A DNA stretch of 64,000 nucleotides from JAKAGZ01 sp963783855 (GTDB taxonomy: Bacteria > Bacteroidota > Ignavibacteria > Ignavibacteriales > Ignavibacteriaceae): positions 144,776-208,775 of the forward strand of contig CAWAPE010000001.1 in the NCBI GenBank assembly GCA_963783855.1. Reading direction: 5' to 3'. Every line of letters starts with the position of its first letter. Position 1 is the first letter of the stretch. Of this stretch, positions 52,506 to 60,954 are shown one piece after another. Position numbers and translations under genes: made by a program. The notes below the pieces were generated by a model, which worked only from the letters and a program-made list of their open reading frames with translations, ran no database searches and was not told where the DNA came from.

Positions 52506-53636
52506 ATGGACCTTAAAAAAGCCAGGAGTTTCTTTCCTCATACAGAAACAGATTTAATATATTTTAATCACGCTGCAACTTCACCATTACCGACTACTGT
52601 AACGGAAAGAATTACTGAATACGCAGAAGAAAGAAGTTTTAAATGGGTTGATAATTTTCCAAAAGTAAGTGAGTTTGCTAAATCGACAAAAGAAGACCTG
52701 GGTAAAATGTTAAACTGTCCGGCAGAAAGAATTGCTTATACAGATAACACAACAAACGGAATAAACATTCTTGCCTCGGGCATAAACTGGAAAAAAGGTG
52801 ACCGAATATTATTAAATGACCTGGAATTTCCGGCCAATGTATATCCCTTTCTTAATCTCCGGAAAGAAGGCGTTGAAATCGATATGGTTAAATCGCACAA
52901 CGGGATTGTTTCAGCAGAGGATATTATAGGAAATATTAAACCGGGCACACGGCTGGTTTCGATTAGTTTTGTACAGTTCTTAACCGGATATAAAGTTGAT
53001 CTTGAAAAAATTGGTAACTACTGCGAAGAAAATGGAATAATTTTTTCTGTTGATGCAATACAGGGACTTGGCGCATTAAGGCTTAATGTAAACAAATGCA
53101 AAATTGATTTTCTTTCTGCCGGCACCCAAAAATGGTTACTTGGTCTGCAGGGATTCGCTTTTATCTATCTTACTGAAAAATTGCAAAATAAACTTGATAT
53201 GGGTTATGTCGGATGGCTCTCAGTTGAAGATGCCTGGAATTTACTGCAATATGATCTTACACCGCTAAAAACTGCAGCAAGATATCAGAACGGTACTATT
53301 TCACATATTGGTGCTTGCGCATTTCGCGGCTCACTCGATCTATTTTTAAATTTTGGCTGGGATGAAATTGAAAACCAGGTTATCGAAAACGCATCTTATC
53401 TTACAAGTTCTCTGAAAAAAATCGGCATTGTTCCCCTGCTGGACGGATGTGCGAAAGAAAATCTTTCAGGGATAGTAACTTTCAAACATGATGATGCGCA
53501 AAAATTATTTGAACATCTCGCGACTAATAAAGTAAGCTGTGCTGTTCGTGAGGGTATGATAAGAATGTCGCCACACTTTTATAATTCAAAAGAAGAAATA
53601 GATAAAGCAGTCGATGTTTTAAAAAAATTCAAATAG
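52506..53636 (+). CDS. Class V aminotransferase / cysteine desulfurase-like PLP enzyme
   Basis: A 376-residue PLP-dependent enzyme. YFNHAATSPLP at the start, NTTNGINILASG around residue 80, FSVDAIQGLGAL near residue 180 (aspartate that holds the pyridine nitrogen) and SAGTQKWLLGLQG around residue 204 with the Schiff-base lysine. It resembles cysteine desulfurases and isopenicillin N epimerase-like proteins, but the mobile loop cysteine of IscS/SufS is not clearly present, so sulfur transfer is not claimed. It converges on the TlpA gene with 13 bases between the stops. Confidence 0.88.
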   Translation: MDLKKARSFFPHTETDLIYFNHAATSPLPTTVTERITEYAEERSFKWVDNFPKVSEFAKSTKEDLGKMLNCPAERIAYTDNTTNGINILASGINWKKGDRILLNDLEFPANVYPFLNLRKEGVEIDMVKSHNGIVSAEDIIGNIKPGTRLVSISFVQFLTGYKVDLEKIGNYCEENGIIFSVDAIQGLGALRLNVNKCKIDFLSAGTQKWLLGLQGFAFIYLTEKLQNKLDMGYVGWLSVEDAWNLLQYDLTPLKTAARYQNGTISHIGACAFRGSLDLFLNFGWDEIENQVIENASYLTSSLKKIGIVPLLDGCAKENLSGIVTFKHDDAQKLFEHLATNKVSCAVREGMIRMSPHFYNSKEEIDKAVDVLKKFK

Positions 53637-53649
53637 GGCTATTTAAAAA

Positions 53650-54696
53650 TTATTTGAGTGCCTTAAGATTATCTTCAAACTTTTGTTCAAAATCCTCCTG
53701 GTATCCCCTGTAATCAAATTTCACAATGGAATTTTTATCAACTATCAAAGTTTGTGGTGTTATGGTTATATCAAGAATTTTATCGAAGATATCTGTAAAC
53801 TGAATTATTGTCTGATTCCCTAGAAAAGAAAATTCCTTTTTAGTTAGATATTTGTTATTAATCTCTGAAATAGTTTCGTTGAGATTAATAAAAACAAATT
53901 TTACATCGGCATATTTTTTTATTAAGCCTTTTAATACCGGCATATCTTTTCTGCAATACGGACAATCAAATTTGAAGAAAACCATCACCAAGACAGATCC
54001 TTTAAATTTGCTGAATTTTATTTTATTCTTATTTATATCAAATAATGAAAGAGATGAAACATCTACATTAATATTAGGATCTATATCCAGTTTTTTAATT
54101 TCTTTTTCAACTTTAATAAGGTTTTTTGTATTACCTGATTTTTTCATCACATCAGCCAAACCCTTGTATCCATCAATTCTTGAAGAATCAGATTTGATTG
54201 CTTCGTTGAGAGATTGCATTGCACCTTCATAATTTTTCAGATGCATTTCTCCTGCAGCCAGTAAAAGGTGCGCATCGTAAAATTGTTGCCCGGATTTCAC
54301 CGACAGCAATATTTTTTGAAGCACAGCAATTCCTTTTTTGTCATCTATTTTCTTTTCTATTAATACCTGGGCAACACGAATACTTGTCTTTACTGAATTA
54401 TCATACTTTAGTAACTCTTCTGCAGCTTTGACTACTTCTTCAGGGTTTTTAGCAATTAAAGCTTTCATTTCAAAAATATAACCGAGTATTCCTGGTTTAA
54501 TTACTGTCTTTGGATTAGTCTCTAAATACTTGTCACATTCTTTTATTAAATCTGCAAAAGATTTTTGGTAATTTGTTTTGTTAGATTGTGCCCAAACCTG
54601 TTTTATATGATTTGCAAAATTTTTATCTTTTTGCGTAAGAACTGATTGGCCAAAAGCCAGGTTGCTTATTAATAAAAGCGAAAATAAAAGTTTCAT
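53650..54696 (-). CDS. TlpA-like thioredoxin-fold protein with TPR region
   Basis: A 348-residue exported protein; the start at 54696 gives a signal peptide (MKLLFSLLLISNLAFGQ) and a CGGGAT ribosome binding site, whereas the longer frame adds eight residues. TPR-like helices fill residues ~90-190 (ILLSVKSGQQFYDAHLLLAAGE, LKNYEGAMQSLNEAI). The C-terminal domain is thioredoxin-like with FFKFDCPYCRKDMPVL (CxxC). Such proteins keep periplasmic thiols reduced, often for cytochrome or surface-protein assembly. The CPYC redox centre is intact. Confidence 0.88.
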   Translation of the reverse strand: MKLLFSLLLISNLAFGQSVLTQKDKNFANHIKQVWAQSNKTNYQKSFADLIKECDKYLETNPKTVIKPGILGYIFEMKALIAKNPEEVVKAAEELLKYDNSVKTSIRVAQVLIEKKIDDKKGIAVLQKILLSVKSGQQFYDAHLLLAAGEMHLKNYEGAMQSLNEAIKSDSSRIDGYKGLADVMKKSGNTKNLIKVEKEIKKLDIDPNINVDVSSLSLFDINKNKIKFSKFKGSVLVMVFFKFDCPYCRKDMPVLKGLIKKYADVKFVFINLNETISEINNKYLTKKEFSFLGNQTIIQFTDIFDKILDITITPQTLIVDKNSIVKFDYRGYQEDFEQKFEDNLKALK

Positions 54697-54923
54697 AAAA
54701 TCCCGATTTATTTTTTCCAAAAATACTTTTAATTTAACTGCTGCGCAATAATGTAAGTGAAATGCTTACTGGTATACAAAATCCAGGTGTTTCTGTTCCT
54801 TTTAGTGATTTATGAACATTTATTTTACACTAATAGTATTATTATTTTATGTTTATTTTATTAAATTGAGAATGGTAGCCAGATCCGAATTTAAAATTGG
54901 ATAAAAAAAAACAGGAGTTTCAG

Positions 54924-55517
54924 ATGTTATTACGAGCACTAAAATTATCTTCATTTTTGTTGATAATCTGCTTTAGTTTTTTATTATTTTCTTCTTCTAA
55001 TGCACAAAACGGGAAAGATAAAAAACCTCAGGTCAGAATAAGTCCTAAAGCCTCAGTTACACAAACGATTGGTTTTACAGATGTAACAATTAGTTACAGC
55101 CGTCCCGGAGTTAAAGGAAGAAAAATTTGGGATGGTTTAGTTCCTTATGATAAAGTGTGGCGGGCAGGCGCGAATGAAGCGACAAAAATTACTTTCAGTA
55201 AAGACGTAATGGTAGAAGGCAAAAAGCTGAAGGCAGGTTCTTATGGATTCTTTGCAATTCCTACAGCAAATGAATGGACTTTAATTTTTAATAAAGTTGC
55301 AGATCAGTGGGGAGCTTTTACTTATAATGAAGCACAGGATGCCATAAGAATAAAAGTAAAACCTGTTAAAATAAATTACTGGCAGGAATGGATGGAATAT
55401 ACATTCAGCGATATGGATGTTCAGAAAGCCGGCAAGAATAATTCGGCAATGATAAACCTTGTATGGGAAAAATTGAAAGTTCCATTCAAAGTTGAAGTAA
55501 CCACTTCCAATAAATAA
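54924..55517 (+). CDS. DUF2911 domain-containing exported protein
   Basis: A 197-residue protein. The start at 54924 is chosen because AGGAG lies six bases upstream; a TTG-initiated frame adds nine residues. Signal peptide residues 1-27, ending SNAQ. The body matches DUF2911: RISPKASVTQTIGFTDVTISYSRPGVKGRKIWDGLVPYDKVWRAGANEAT, GSYGFFAIPTANEWTLIFNK and WMEYTFSDMDV. The domain is common in Bacteroidota and Ignavibacteria with no defined activity. It probably acts in the periplasm or at the outer membrane. Confidence 0.92.
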   Translation: MLLRALKLSSFLLIICFSFLLFSSSNAQNGKDKKPQVRISPKASVTQTIGFTDVTISYSRPGVKGRKIWDGLVPYDKVWRAGANEATKITFSKDVMVEGKKLKAGSYGFFAIPTANEWTLIFNKVADQWGAFTYNEAQDAIRIKVKPVKINYWQEWMEYTFSDMDVQKAGKNNSAMINLVWEKLKVPFKVEVTTSNK

Positions 55518-55544
55518 AGTTCTTATAAGAGACTGTGTGTAAAA

Positions 55545-55621
55545 TGTCATGCTGAACTTGTTTCAGCATCTTTTGGTAATTCATTAAATAAAACAGATTC
55601 CGAAACAAGTTCGGAATGACA
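55545..55621. repeat. Dispersed inverted repeat with conserved arm hairpins
   Basis: Two 26-base arms (55545-55570 and 55596-55621) are inverted copies, identical at 22 positions, around a 25-base spacer. Each arm is itself a hairpin (GCTGAA...TTCAGC in the left arm, TTCCGAA...TTCGGAA in the right). All four differences between arms fall in these arm stems and keep them paired. It lies between the DUF2911 and phosphomannomutase genes, which converge. The form is that of the dispersed ATGACA...TGTCAT-type elements common in this phylum. Confidence 0.85.
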
Positions 55622-55650
55622 GACCAATCTTACGCACAGTCCTGTTTTAA

Positions 55651-56997
55651 TTATCCTCTGATAGCTTTCAGTAACTCTTCCGTTTTTTCTTTCATTAATT
55701 TTATATCACCACGACTTTCAACATTTAGCCTGATAATCGGTTCTGTGTTCGAAATTCTTAAATTGAATCTCCAGTTATCATATTCAACACTCAGCCCGTC
55801 GGAATGATCCCTCTTACCTCCGGAATATTTTTTATCAATCTCTTCAAGTTTTTCTTTCGGATTATTTATTGTCGAGTTTATTTCTCCCGAACACGGATAT
55901 TTTTCAATCATTGCTCCTACTAGTTCAGAAAGCTTTTTGTTTTCTTCAGACATCAACTGAAGAATTAACAAAAATGGGATCATTCCACTATCAGAATATG
56001 AATTATCCCTGAAATAATGATGGGCGGACATTTCTCCGCCATAAATTCCATTAACTTCACGCATTTTTTGTTTAATAAAAGCGTGGCCGCTGACTGACTG
56101 TACAGCTTTACCATCTGCTTTCTCAACTATTTCCACAGTATTCCAAACGAGGCGGGGATCATGCACAATGTTTTCGCCGGGATGTTTTTTCAGAATAGAC
56201 TTTGCAAGCAATCCAACTATGTAATAACCTTCTATAAAATTTCCCTTCTCATCAAAAAAGAAACAACGATCATAATCACCATCCCACGCCACACCGAGAT
56301 CAGCTTTATTTTCTATCACAGCATCAATTGAAATTTGCCTGTTATCTTGCAACAAAGGATTCGGCACACCGTTCGGGAATTCGGAATCTGGTTCATTCAG
56401 AATTTTTATCATCTTTACCGGAAGATTTTTTTCAAGATTATCCAGTGCCAGGCCGGCGCAACCGTTGCCCGCGTTAACAACAACTTTTAGCGGATTTATT
56501 TTTCCCGCATCATAAAACTTTTTAAGATTTTCAATAAATGCTTTCATTACATCAACGCTTGAGACCTTGCCTGGCTCTTTGCTTTTTTCGCCAAGGTCAT
56601 CTTTAAGAATCATTTTTTCTATATCGCTTAATCCTGAATTATAGCCAACGGGAACCGACTCCTGTCTGACAAATTTCATCCCGTTATATTCAGGCGGATT
56701 ATGGCTGGCAGTGATCATAATTCCACCGTCTGCTTCCAGATAAGGCGTTGCGAAGTAAATCATTTCTGTACCGCAAAGGCCAATATTTACAACATCTGCC
56801 CCGCTTTCTGTAAGTCCCTGTGCCAAAGCTTTTGAAAGCTCAATAGAAGATTTTCTGACATCGTACCCGATAACTACTTTTCTTGCATTTATATAATGTG
56901 CATAAGTACGGCCAATTTTATATGCAAGGTCCACGCTCAGCTCGGATGGTACTTTCCCCCTTATATCATATGCTTTAAATGAAGTAATTTTATCCAT
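55651..56997 (-). CDS. Phosphomannomutase/phosphoglucomutase
   Basis: A 448-residue alpha-D-phosphohexomutase. FKAYDIRGKVP near the N-terminus, the active-site serine in MITASHNPPEYNGMK (about residue 98), the metal-binding DGDYDR (about residue 236) and the sugar-binding GGEMSAHHYFRD around residue 318 are all present; RISNTEPIIRLNVE closes the fold. It converts mannose-6-P/glucose-6-P to the 1-phosphates for nucleotide sugar synthesis. The start at 56997 follows AGGAG by eight bases; a longer frame adds nine residues. Confidence 0.95.
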   Translation of the reverse strand: MDKITSFKAYDIRGKVPSELSVDLAYKIGRTYAHYINARKVVIGYDVRKSSIELSKALAQGLTESGADVVNIGLCGTEMIYFATPYLEADGGIMITASHNPPEYNGMKFVRQESVPVGYNSGLSDIEKMILKDDLGEKSKEPGKVSSVDVMKAFIENLKKFYDAGKINPLKVVVNAGNGCAGLALDNLEKNLPVKMIKILNEPDSEFPNGVPNPLLQDNRQISIDAVIENKADLGVAWDGDYDRCFFFDEKGNFIEGYYIVGLLAKSILKKHPGENIVHDPRLVWNTVEIVEKADGKAVQSVSGHAFIKQKMREVNGIYGGEMSAHHYFRDNSYSDSGMIPFLLILQLMSEENKKLSELVGAMIEKYPCSGEINSTINNPKEKLEEIDKKYSGGKRDHSDGLSVEYDNWRFNLRISNTEPIIRLNVESRGDIKLMKEKTEELLKAIRG

Positions 56998-57233
56998 AAC
57001 TAATGGCTCCTGAAGAGTTTGCAAAATAAAAAGAATTAAAGTTCAAAAATAAATCGTAGAATTATATATGAATTACTTTACGTAAGATAAACAATTAAAT
57101 TTGAATTCTTAAAATAACAAATATATCGCTTCAATCTTGACAGAAAAGTCAACTAAAGAGAATAATTTTTCAATAGATTTTTTAACAATAACTAACTATG
57201 TTTGATAGATAAATTAATAAATGGGAGACTGCT

Positions 57234-57542
57234 ATCGCTACCAAGGATACTGTAAAATGGCACTTCGCAAAATGCAACAACTCCAAATGTAATTCAATTT
57301 TCCTGGTAAACCCTGATGAAATGCCAGGTGAATTAGGTTTCATTTGTCCGGATTGCAGTTCAAAGACAACTACTTCGCATATCGTTCAATGCTCAAGCTG
57401 CAGGACTATATTAAATTTTGTCAGAGCAACAACCAGTGAAGAAAAAGTAGTTTTTAATGTTCCCAAATGTTCACATTGCGTAGGTACCATAGAAGATGAA
57501 TGGGAAATTGAACCACTTTATCAGCCCGATTCTTATATTTAA
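57234..57542 (+). CDS. Zinc-ribbon protein with a probable AUC start
   Basis: A 102-residue protein rich in metal-type cysteine pairs: KCNNSKCN, CPDC, CSSC and CSHC, suggesting two zinc ribbons. The first ATG in this frame (57321) is inside the protein and would lose the first cysteine pair (FAKCNNSKCN). The frame stays open upstream to ATC at 57234, which lies seven bases after GGGAG, the ideal ribosome-binding distance; the resulting N-terminus IATKDTVKWHFAKC looks native. AUC starts are rare, so a base error that hides an ATG is possible. It resembles small conserved zinc proteins in this phylum; function unknown. Confidence 0.65.
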   Translation: MATKDTVKWHFAKCNNSKCNSIFLVNPDEMPGELGFICPDCSSKTTTSHIVQCSSCRTILNFVRATTSEEKVVFNVPKCSHCVGTIEDEWEIEPLYQPDSYI

Positions 57543-57659
57543 CCAGCGGTAAACTTTCTCTTTAAGGGCGCAAAAATAATTCTTTTACCGGTTCTCGGGC
57601 CGGACAGGAAAATACTCTCTGAAAATTCTGATGTCTTTAGAAAATAAATACAATATTAT

Positions 57660-57691
57660 TGCCTTATTCTGTAAAGCTACAGGATAGGGCA
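57660..57691 (+). terminator. Stable hairpin after the zinc-ribbon gene
   Basis: TGCCTTATTCTGTA and TACAGGATAGGGCA form a 14-base-pair stem with an AAGC loop (two G-U pairs), followed by TTTATATTTT. It is a plausible terminator for the zinc-ribbon gene, 118 bases past its stop, or a leader structure of the S46 peptidase gene. Confidence 0.6.
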
Positions 57692-57754
57692 TTTATATTT
57701 TAAATCTGATTTTCTCTTATATAACAATATCCGTTAATTCTAAACGAGGATAAA

Positions 57755-59926
57755 ATGAAAACACACCTAAGAAAACTTTCCTTTCTTGTTATGGCAGTAG
57801 CAGCTTTCCTTTTTATTGCAGGGGGCTGTACATCTGTAAAAGCACAGAATAATTCGAAAGATGGTTCATATAGCTGGCTTAACCTGGACACGGTTAAAGC
57901 AGGAAAATTTGATACCGGTAAAATGTGGACTTTTGACTACCCGCCGGTAGATTATTTTGAAAGTGAGTACGGTTTTAAACCTTCCGAAGACTGGCTTAAT
58001 AGCGTGAGAATGTCAGCACTCAGATTTGCCAACTATTGTTCAGCTTCTTTCGTTTCTGCTGACGGTTTAATATTAACAAATCATCATTGCGGCAGAAGAA
58101 GTATCACACAGGTTTCAAAACCAGGCGAAGATTTAATGGACAACGGTTTCGTGGCTGCTACACTTGCAGACGAAAGACCAGTCCCCGGTCTGTATGTTGA
58201 TCAGCTTGTACTAATTAAAGATGTTACTGAGGAAATACAGGCTGCTGCTGACAAAGGGACAACTCCTGAAGAAAAATCAGAAAACACAAAAAAGGCAATT
58301 AAAGAGCTTGAAAAATCACAGGACGAATCAACCGGTTTACATTGCCAGGTTGTAACTCTGTTTAACGGCGGTAAATATTCGCTGTACGGTTACAAAAGAT
58401 ATACCGATATAAGACTTGTTTTTGCTCCTGAAGAAGGTGCTGCATATTTCGGAGGTGATCCTGATAATTTCACTTACCCTCGTTATGATCTAGATTGCTC
58501 AATTTTCCGTGCTTACGATGAAAACGGAAAACCAATGAAGATAGACAATTATTATAAATTCAGTTCTAACGGTGCAAAAGTAGGAGAGCCTGTTTTTGTT
58601 GTTGGTAACCCGGGAAGAACAGCACGACTTAATACAGTGGCTCAACTCGAATACACACGAGATATTTCTTATCCTTATACTGTCAATTTACTCCACGGTT
58701 TGATTGATGTTTATAAAACATTGTTAAAAAATCATCCGGACAGAAGATCAGAACTAGAAAATACAATTTTCGGACTTGCAAATTCTGAAAAAGCAATTTC
58801 AGGAATGCTGAAAGGCTTAAGAGACCCGATCTTGATGCAGAAAAAAATCGATTTTGAAAATACATTCAAAAAAGCAATTCATTCAGACCCTGACCTGAAC
58901 GCTAAATATGGTGATATATGGAATAAAATTGCTAAAACCCGCGCAGAAGCAAGGGCAATAGCAAGTGAGAATTACGGTCTTTCTACAAGCCCGTTTACTT
59001 CACCCCAGTACTTCACAATGGCTTCAGAAATGATTGATCTTGCAAAAGAACTTAAGAAACCGGAAGATCAGAGATCAGATCTTTATAAGGGTGCCGAGCT
59101 CGATTCTACTATAGCACATATTTTTCCGGCAAACTTTGACACAGAAAAAAATAATATGCTACTCGGTTTCACAATTAATAATATGATCAAAAGTCTCGGA
59201 ATGAATAACGTTTTAGTTCAGCATTTAACCGGTGGAAATACCGGAGAAGAAGCTGTTCAATATGCACTGGATAATTCAGCCCTGACCTCTCCTGAAAAAA
59301 TTAAAGATCTGGCCGACGAAGGTGCCGATGAAATATTAAACTCAAATGACCCTTTCATTTATTTTGTTAAAAATTCAGAAGCACGAAAAGAAGAATTAAA
59401 GGAAAAGAACAAAGAAATTAGCGCCCAGGAAGCAACTTACAATCAGGATCTAGGAAAAGCCCTGTTTGAAGTTTACGGAACCTCAATTCCGCCTGATGCT
59501 ACATTTACTTTAAGAATTTCTGACGGTGTTGTTAAGGGTTACGATTATAATGGTACCGAGGCTCCGCCTTTCACTACTTTCTACGGAATGTATGACAGGT
59601 ATTATTCATTCAGCAGCAAGGACTGGGAGCTGCCTACAAGATGGAAAAATCCACCTGCAGATTTCAATCTTTCAACTCATATGGATATGGTTTCCACAAA
59701 TGATATAATTGGCGGAAACTCAGGCAGTGCTGTTATAAATAAAAATGCCCAGGTAGTCGGATTGGCATTCGACGGAAACGTTGAAAGTCTCCCCGGAAAC
59801 TTCATCTTTGACACAACAGCAAACAGGACTGTTTCTGTAACTTCAAACGGATTACTCGAAGCAATCAGAAATCTTTTTAAAGATGTAAGAATTGCGGACG
59901 AATTACAAAACGGAAGAATTAAATAA
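57755..59926 (+). CDS. S46-family dipeptidyl peptidase (DPP7/DPP11 type)
   Basis: A 723-residue exported serine peptidase that trims dipeptides from peptide N-termini, typical of Bacteroidota and relatives. The N-terminus is a signal sequence with an IAGGC lipobox-like site (Cys25) and also a possible cleavage at VKAQ. The chymotrypsin-fold catalytic residues are visible: histidine in ILTNHHCGRRSI (about residue 111), the aspartate region NFTYPRYDLDC (about residue 249) and serine 656 in GGNSGSAVI. A large helical insertion (residues ~290-560) is characteristic. Substrate preference was not deduced. A strong terminator follows. Confidence 0.95.
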   Translation: MKTHLRKLSFLVMAVAAFLFIAGGCTSVKAQNNSKDGSYSWLNLDTVKAGKFDTGKMWTFDYPPVDYFESEYGFKPSEDWLNSVRMSALRFANYCSASFVSADGLILTNHHCGRRSITQVSKPGEDLMDNGFVAATLADERPVPGLYVDQLVLIKDVTEEIQAAADKGTTPEEKSENTKKAIKELEKSQDESTGLHCQVVTLFNGGKYSLYGYKRYTDIRLVFAPEEGAAYFGGDPDNFTYPRYDLDCSIFRAYDENGKPMKIDNYYKFSSNGAKVGEPVFVVGNPGRTARLNTVAQLEYTRDISYPYTVNLLHGLIDVYKTLLKNHPDRRSELENTIFGLANSEKAISGMLKGLRDPILMQKKIDFENTFKKAIHSDPDLNAKYGDIWNKIAKTRAEARAIASENYGLSTSPFTSPQYFTMASEMIDLAKELKKPEDQRSDLYKGAELDSTIAHIFPANFDTEKNNMLLGFTINNMIKSLGMNNVLVQHLTGGNTGEEAVQYALDNSALTSPEKIKDLADEGADEILNSNDPFIYFVKNSEARKEELKEKNKEISAQEATYNQDLGKALFEVYGTSIPPDATFTLRISDGVVKGYDYNGTEAPPFTTFYGMYDRYYSFSSKDWELPTRWKNPPADFNLSTHMDMVSTNDIIGGNSGSAVINKNAQVVGLAFDGNVESLPGNFIFDTTANRTVSVTSNGLLEAIRNLFKDVRIADELQNGRIK

Positions 59927-59942
59927 TAGATTTATTTTTTCT

Positions 59943-59978
59943 AAAAGGGACGCTTTCGAAAAAAGCGTCCCTTTTTTT
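59943..59978. terminator. Bidirectional terminator between the S46 peptidase and DinB genes
   Basis: AAAGGGACGCTTT pairs with AAAGCGTCCCTTT around a short loop, with a T-run on each side, so it can end transcription of both convergent genes. Confidence 0.93.
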
Positions 59979-59981
59979 ATT

Positions 59982-60464
59982 TTAAATGGTTTTATTTCCC
60001 ATCAGCACTCTGAGCTGATATTCGTGCCGTATCGGGTGCATTACCGCGTGTTCCAGCATAGCATCAAGGCAGTAATCAACTCCCCAGCGGGAAGTGTAAG
60101 TACCCTTTTCAAATTTATCTTTTTCCACATCGGCAAGCGGGGTACGCCATTTTTCTAACAGGTGATTTAAATATTCATCGGCTCCTTTCTCAATAACATT
60201 CGCCTCCGGAGTTACTTTAATTTCGGGGTCAGGAAGGTTTAATTGCTGGCAGATCCACGTCATATATCCACCGGCACTCCTGAGGATGTGCCTCAGCAGG
60301 GTGTCAAGTGATTTATAATCAGGATCTTCTGTAGCAGGTAAAACAAGGTTTAATTTTTTAGCATCTCTCCATGTTTCCAGCAGAGATTTCATATGCTTCT
60401 CGTGCATCAGAACGAGAGATCTGGCGCCATTATATTTGTACTCCTTTAACACTTCTGAGTCCAT
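59982..60464 (-). CDS. DinB-like metal-binding protein
   Basis: A 160-residue four-helix DinB/YfiT-like protein. The histidine triad for a metal is visible as HILRSAGGYMTWI (about residue 62) and the EHAVMHPIRHEYQL motif (about residue 139). DinB-type proteins are a broad family of putative thiol-, sugar- or detoxification-related hydrolases; no substrate is assigned. It converges on the S46 gene across a shared terminator. Confidence 0.85.
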   Translation of the reverse strand: MDSEVLKEYKYNGARSLVLMHEKHMKSLLETWRDAKKLNLVLPATEDPDYKSLDTLLRHILRSAGGYMTWICQQLNLPDPEIKVTPEANVIEKGADEYLNHLLEKWRTPLADVEKDKFEKGTYTSRWGVDYCLDAMLEHAVMHPIRHEYQLRVLMGNKTI

Positions 60465-60545
60465 GCTAATATTCCTTTTATTTATCTATTTCATCAAAAA
60501 GGATTTTTAATTCTTTCCAAATTATTTTATCCATATTAAAGCATC

Positions 60546-60761
60546 TTAACTTTTATCTTTTTTATTCGGATTCCATTCTTTTGCACAATCATTACAGTGA
60601 AATAAAGGCCTACCAACAGTTATGCAACAACCACCTAAAATCACTTTGCCACTTTCTAATTCGCTTTCAAGTTTCTTGCTATATGAGGGCGACCCATATA
60701 ATATTTTTGCAATATTTTCCGAATTACAAAATGGGCAATTATTATTTTTATTATTTTTCAT
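60546..60761 (-). CDS. Small zinc-binding protein (71 aa)
   Basis: A 71-residue protein with two cysteine pairs (CPFCNSENI at residues 9-12 and CNDCAKEW at 56-59) and a GGCC motif between them, which suggests a zinc ribbon with an inserted segment. It resembles small conserved proteins often encoded on mobile regions. Its ATG lies 12 bases past the attC-like element at 60773-60952, so it could be the last cassette of the array, but no attC-like site follows it. Confidence 0.7.
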   Translation of the reverse strand: MKNNKNNNCPFCNSENIAKILYGSPSYSKKLESELESGKVILGGCCITVGRPLFHCNDCAKEWNPNKKDKS

Positions 60762-60772
60762 TTTATTTGAAT

Positions 60773-60952
60773 TATAACGGAGTTGCCTCCATTATATTGT
60801 CAAGTAATGGCGGCGATTTAACTTACACTTACAAACTACTTAGAACAAAATGCCGAAACAGCTTGCCCCGCCAACGGCGGGGAAAACAAATGCCAAAAAC
60901 CTTAAATATCCTTCACCGATTTGGCGGTCGGTGTTGAGGCGCGGGTTATGTG
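60773..60952 (-). repeat. attC-like site 1 (gene-cassette recombination element)
   Basis: An imperfect inverted-repeat element of 180 bases downstream of the abortive-infection gene. In the minus-strand sense it starts CACATAACCCGCGCCTC beside that gene's stop codon and ends GGCAACTCCGTTATA just before the next gene. The outer ends carry ATAAC/GTTAT cores and a GAGGC/GCCTC inner arm. A strong CCCCGCC/GGCGGGG hairpin sits in the central spacer. The 3' end is almost identical to that of site 2 (GGCAAC-CCGTTAT). The structure, spacing and gene order match integron attC sites, but the consensus is not perfect and no integrase is in the window. Confidence 0.6.
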
Positions 60953-60954
60953 TA

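Noticed and set aside
60546..60761. Calling the zinc protein a definite gene cassette
   Set aside because: It starts just after an attC-like site but no attC-like site follows its stop codon.
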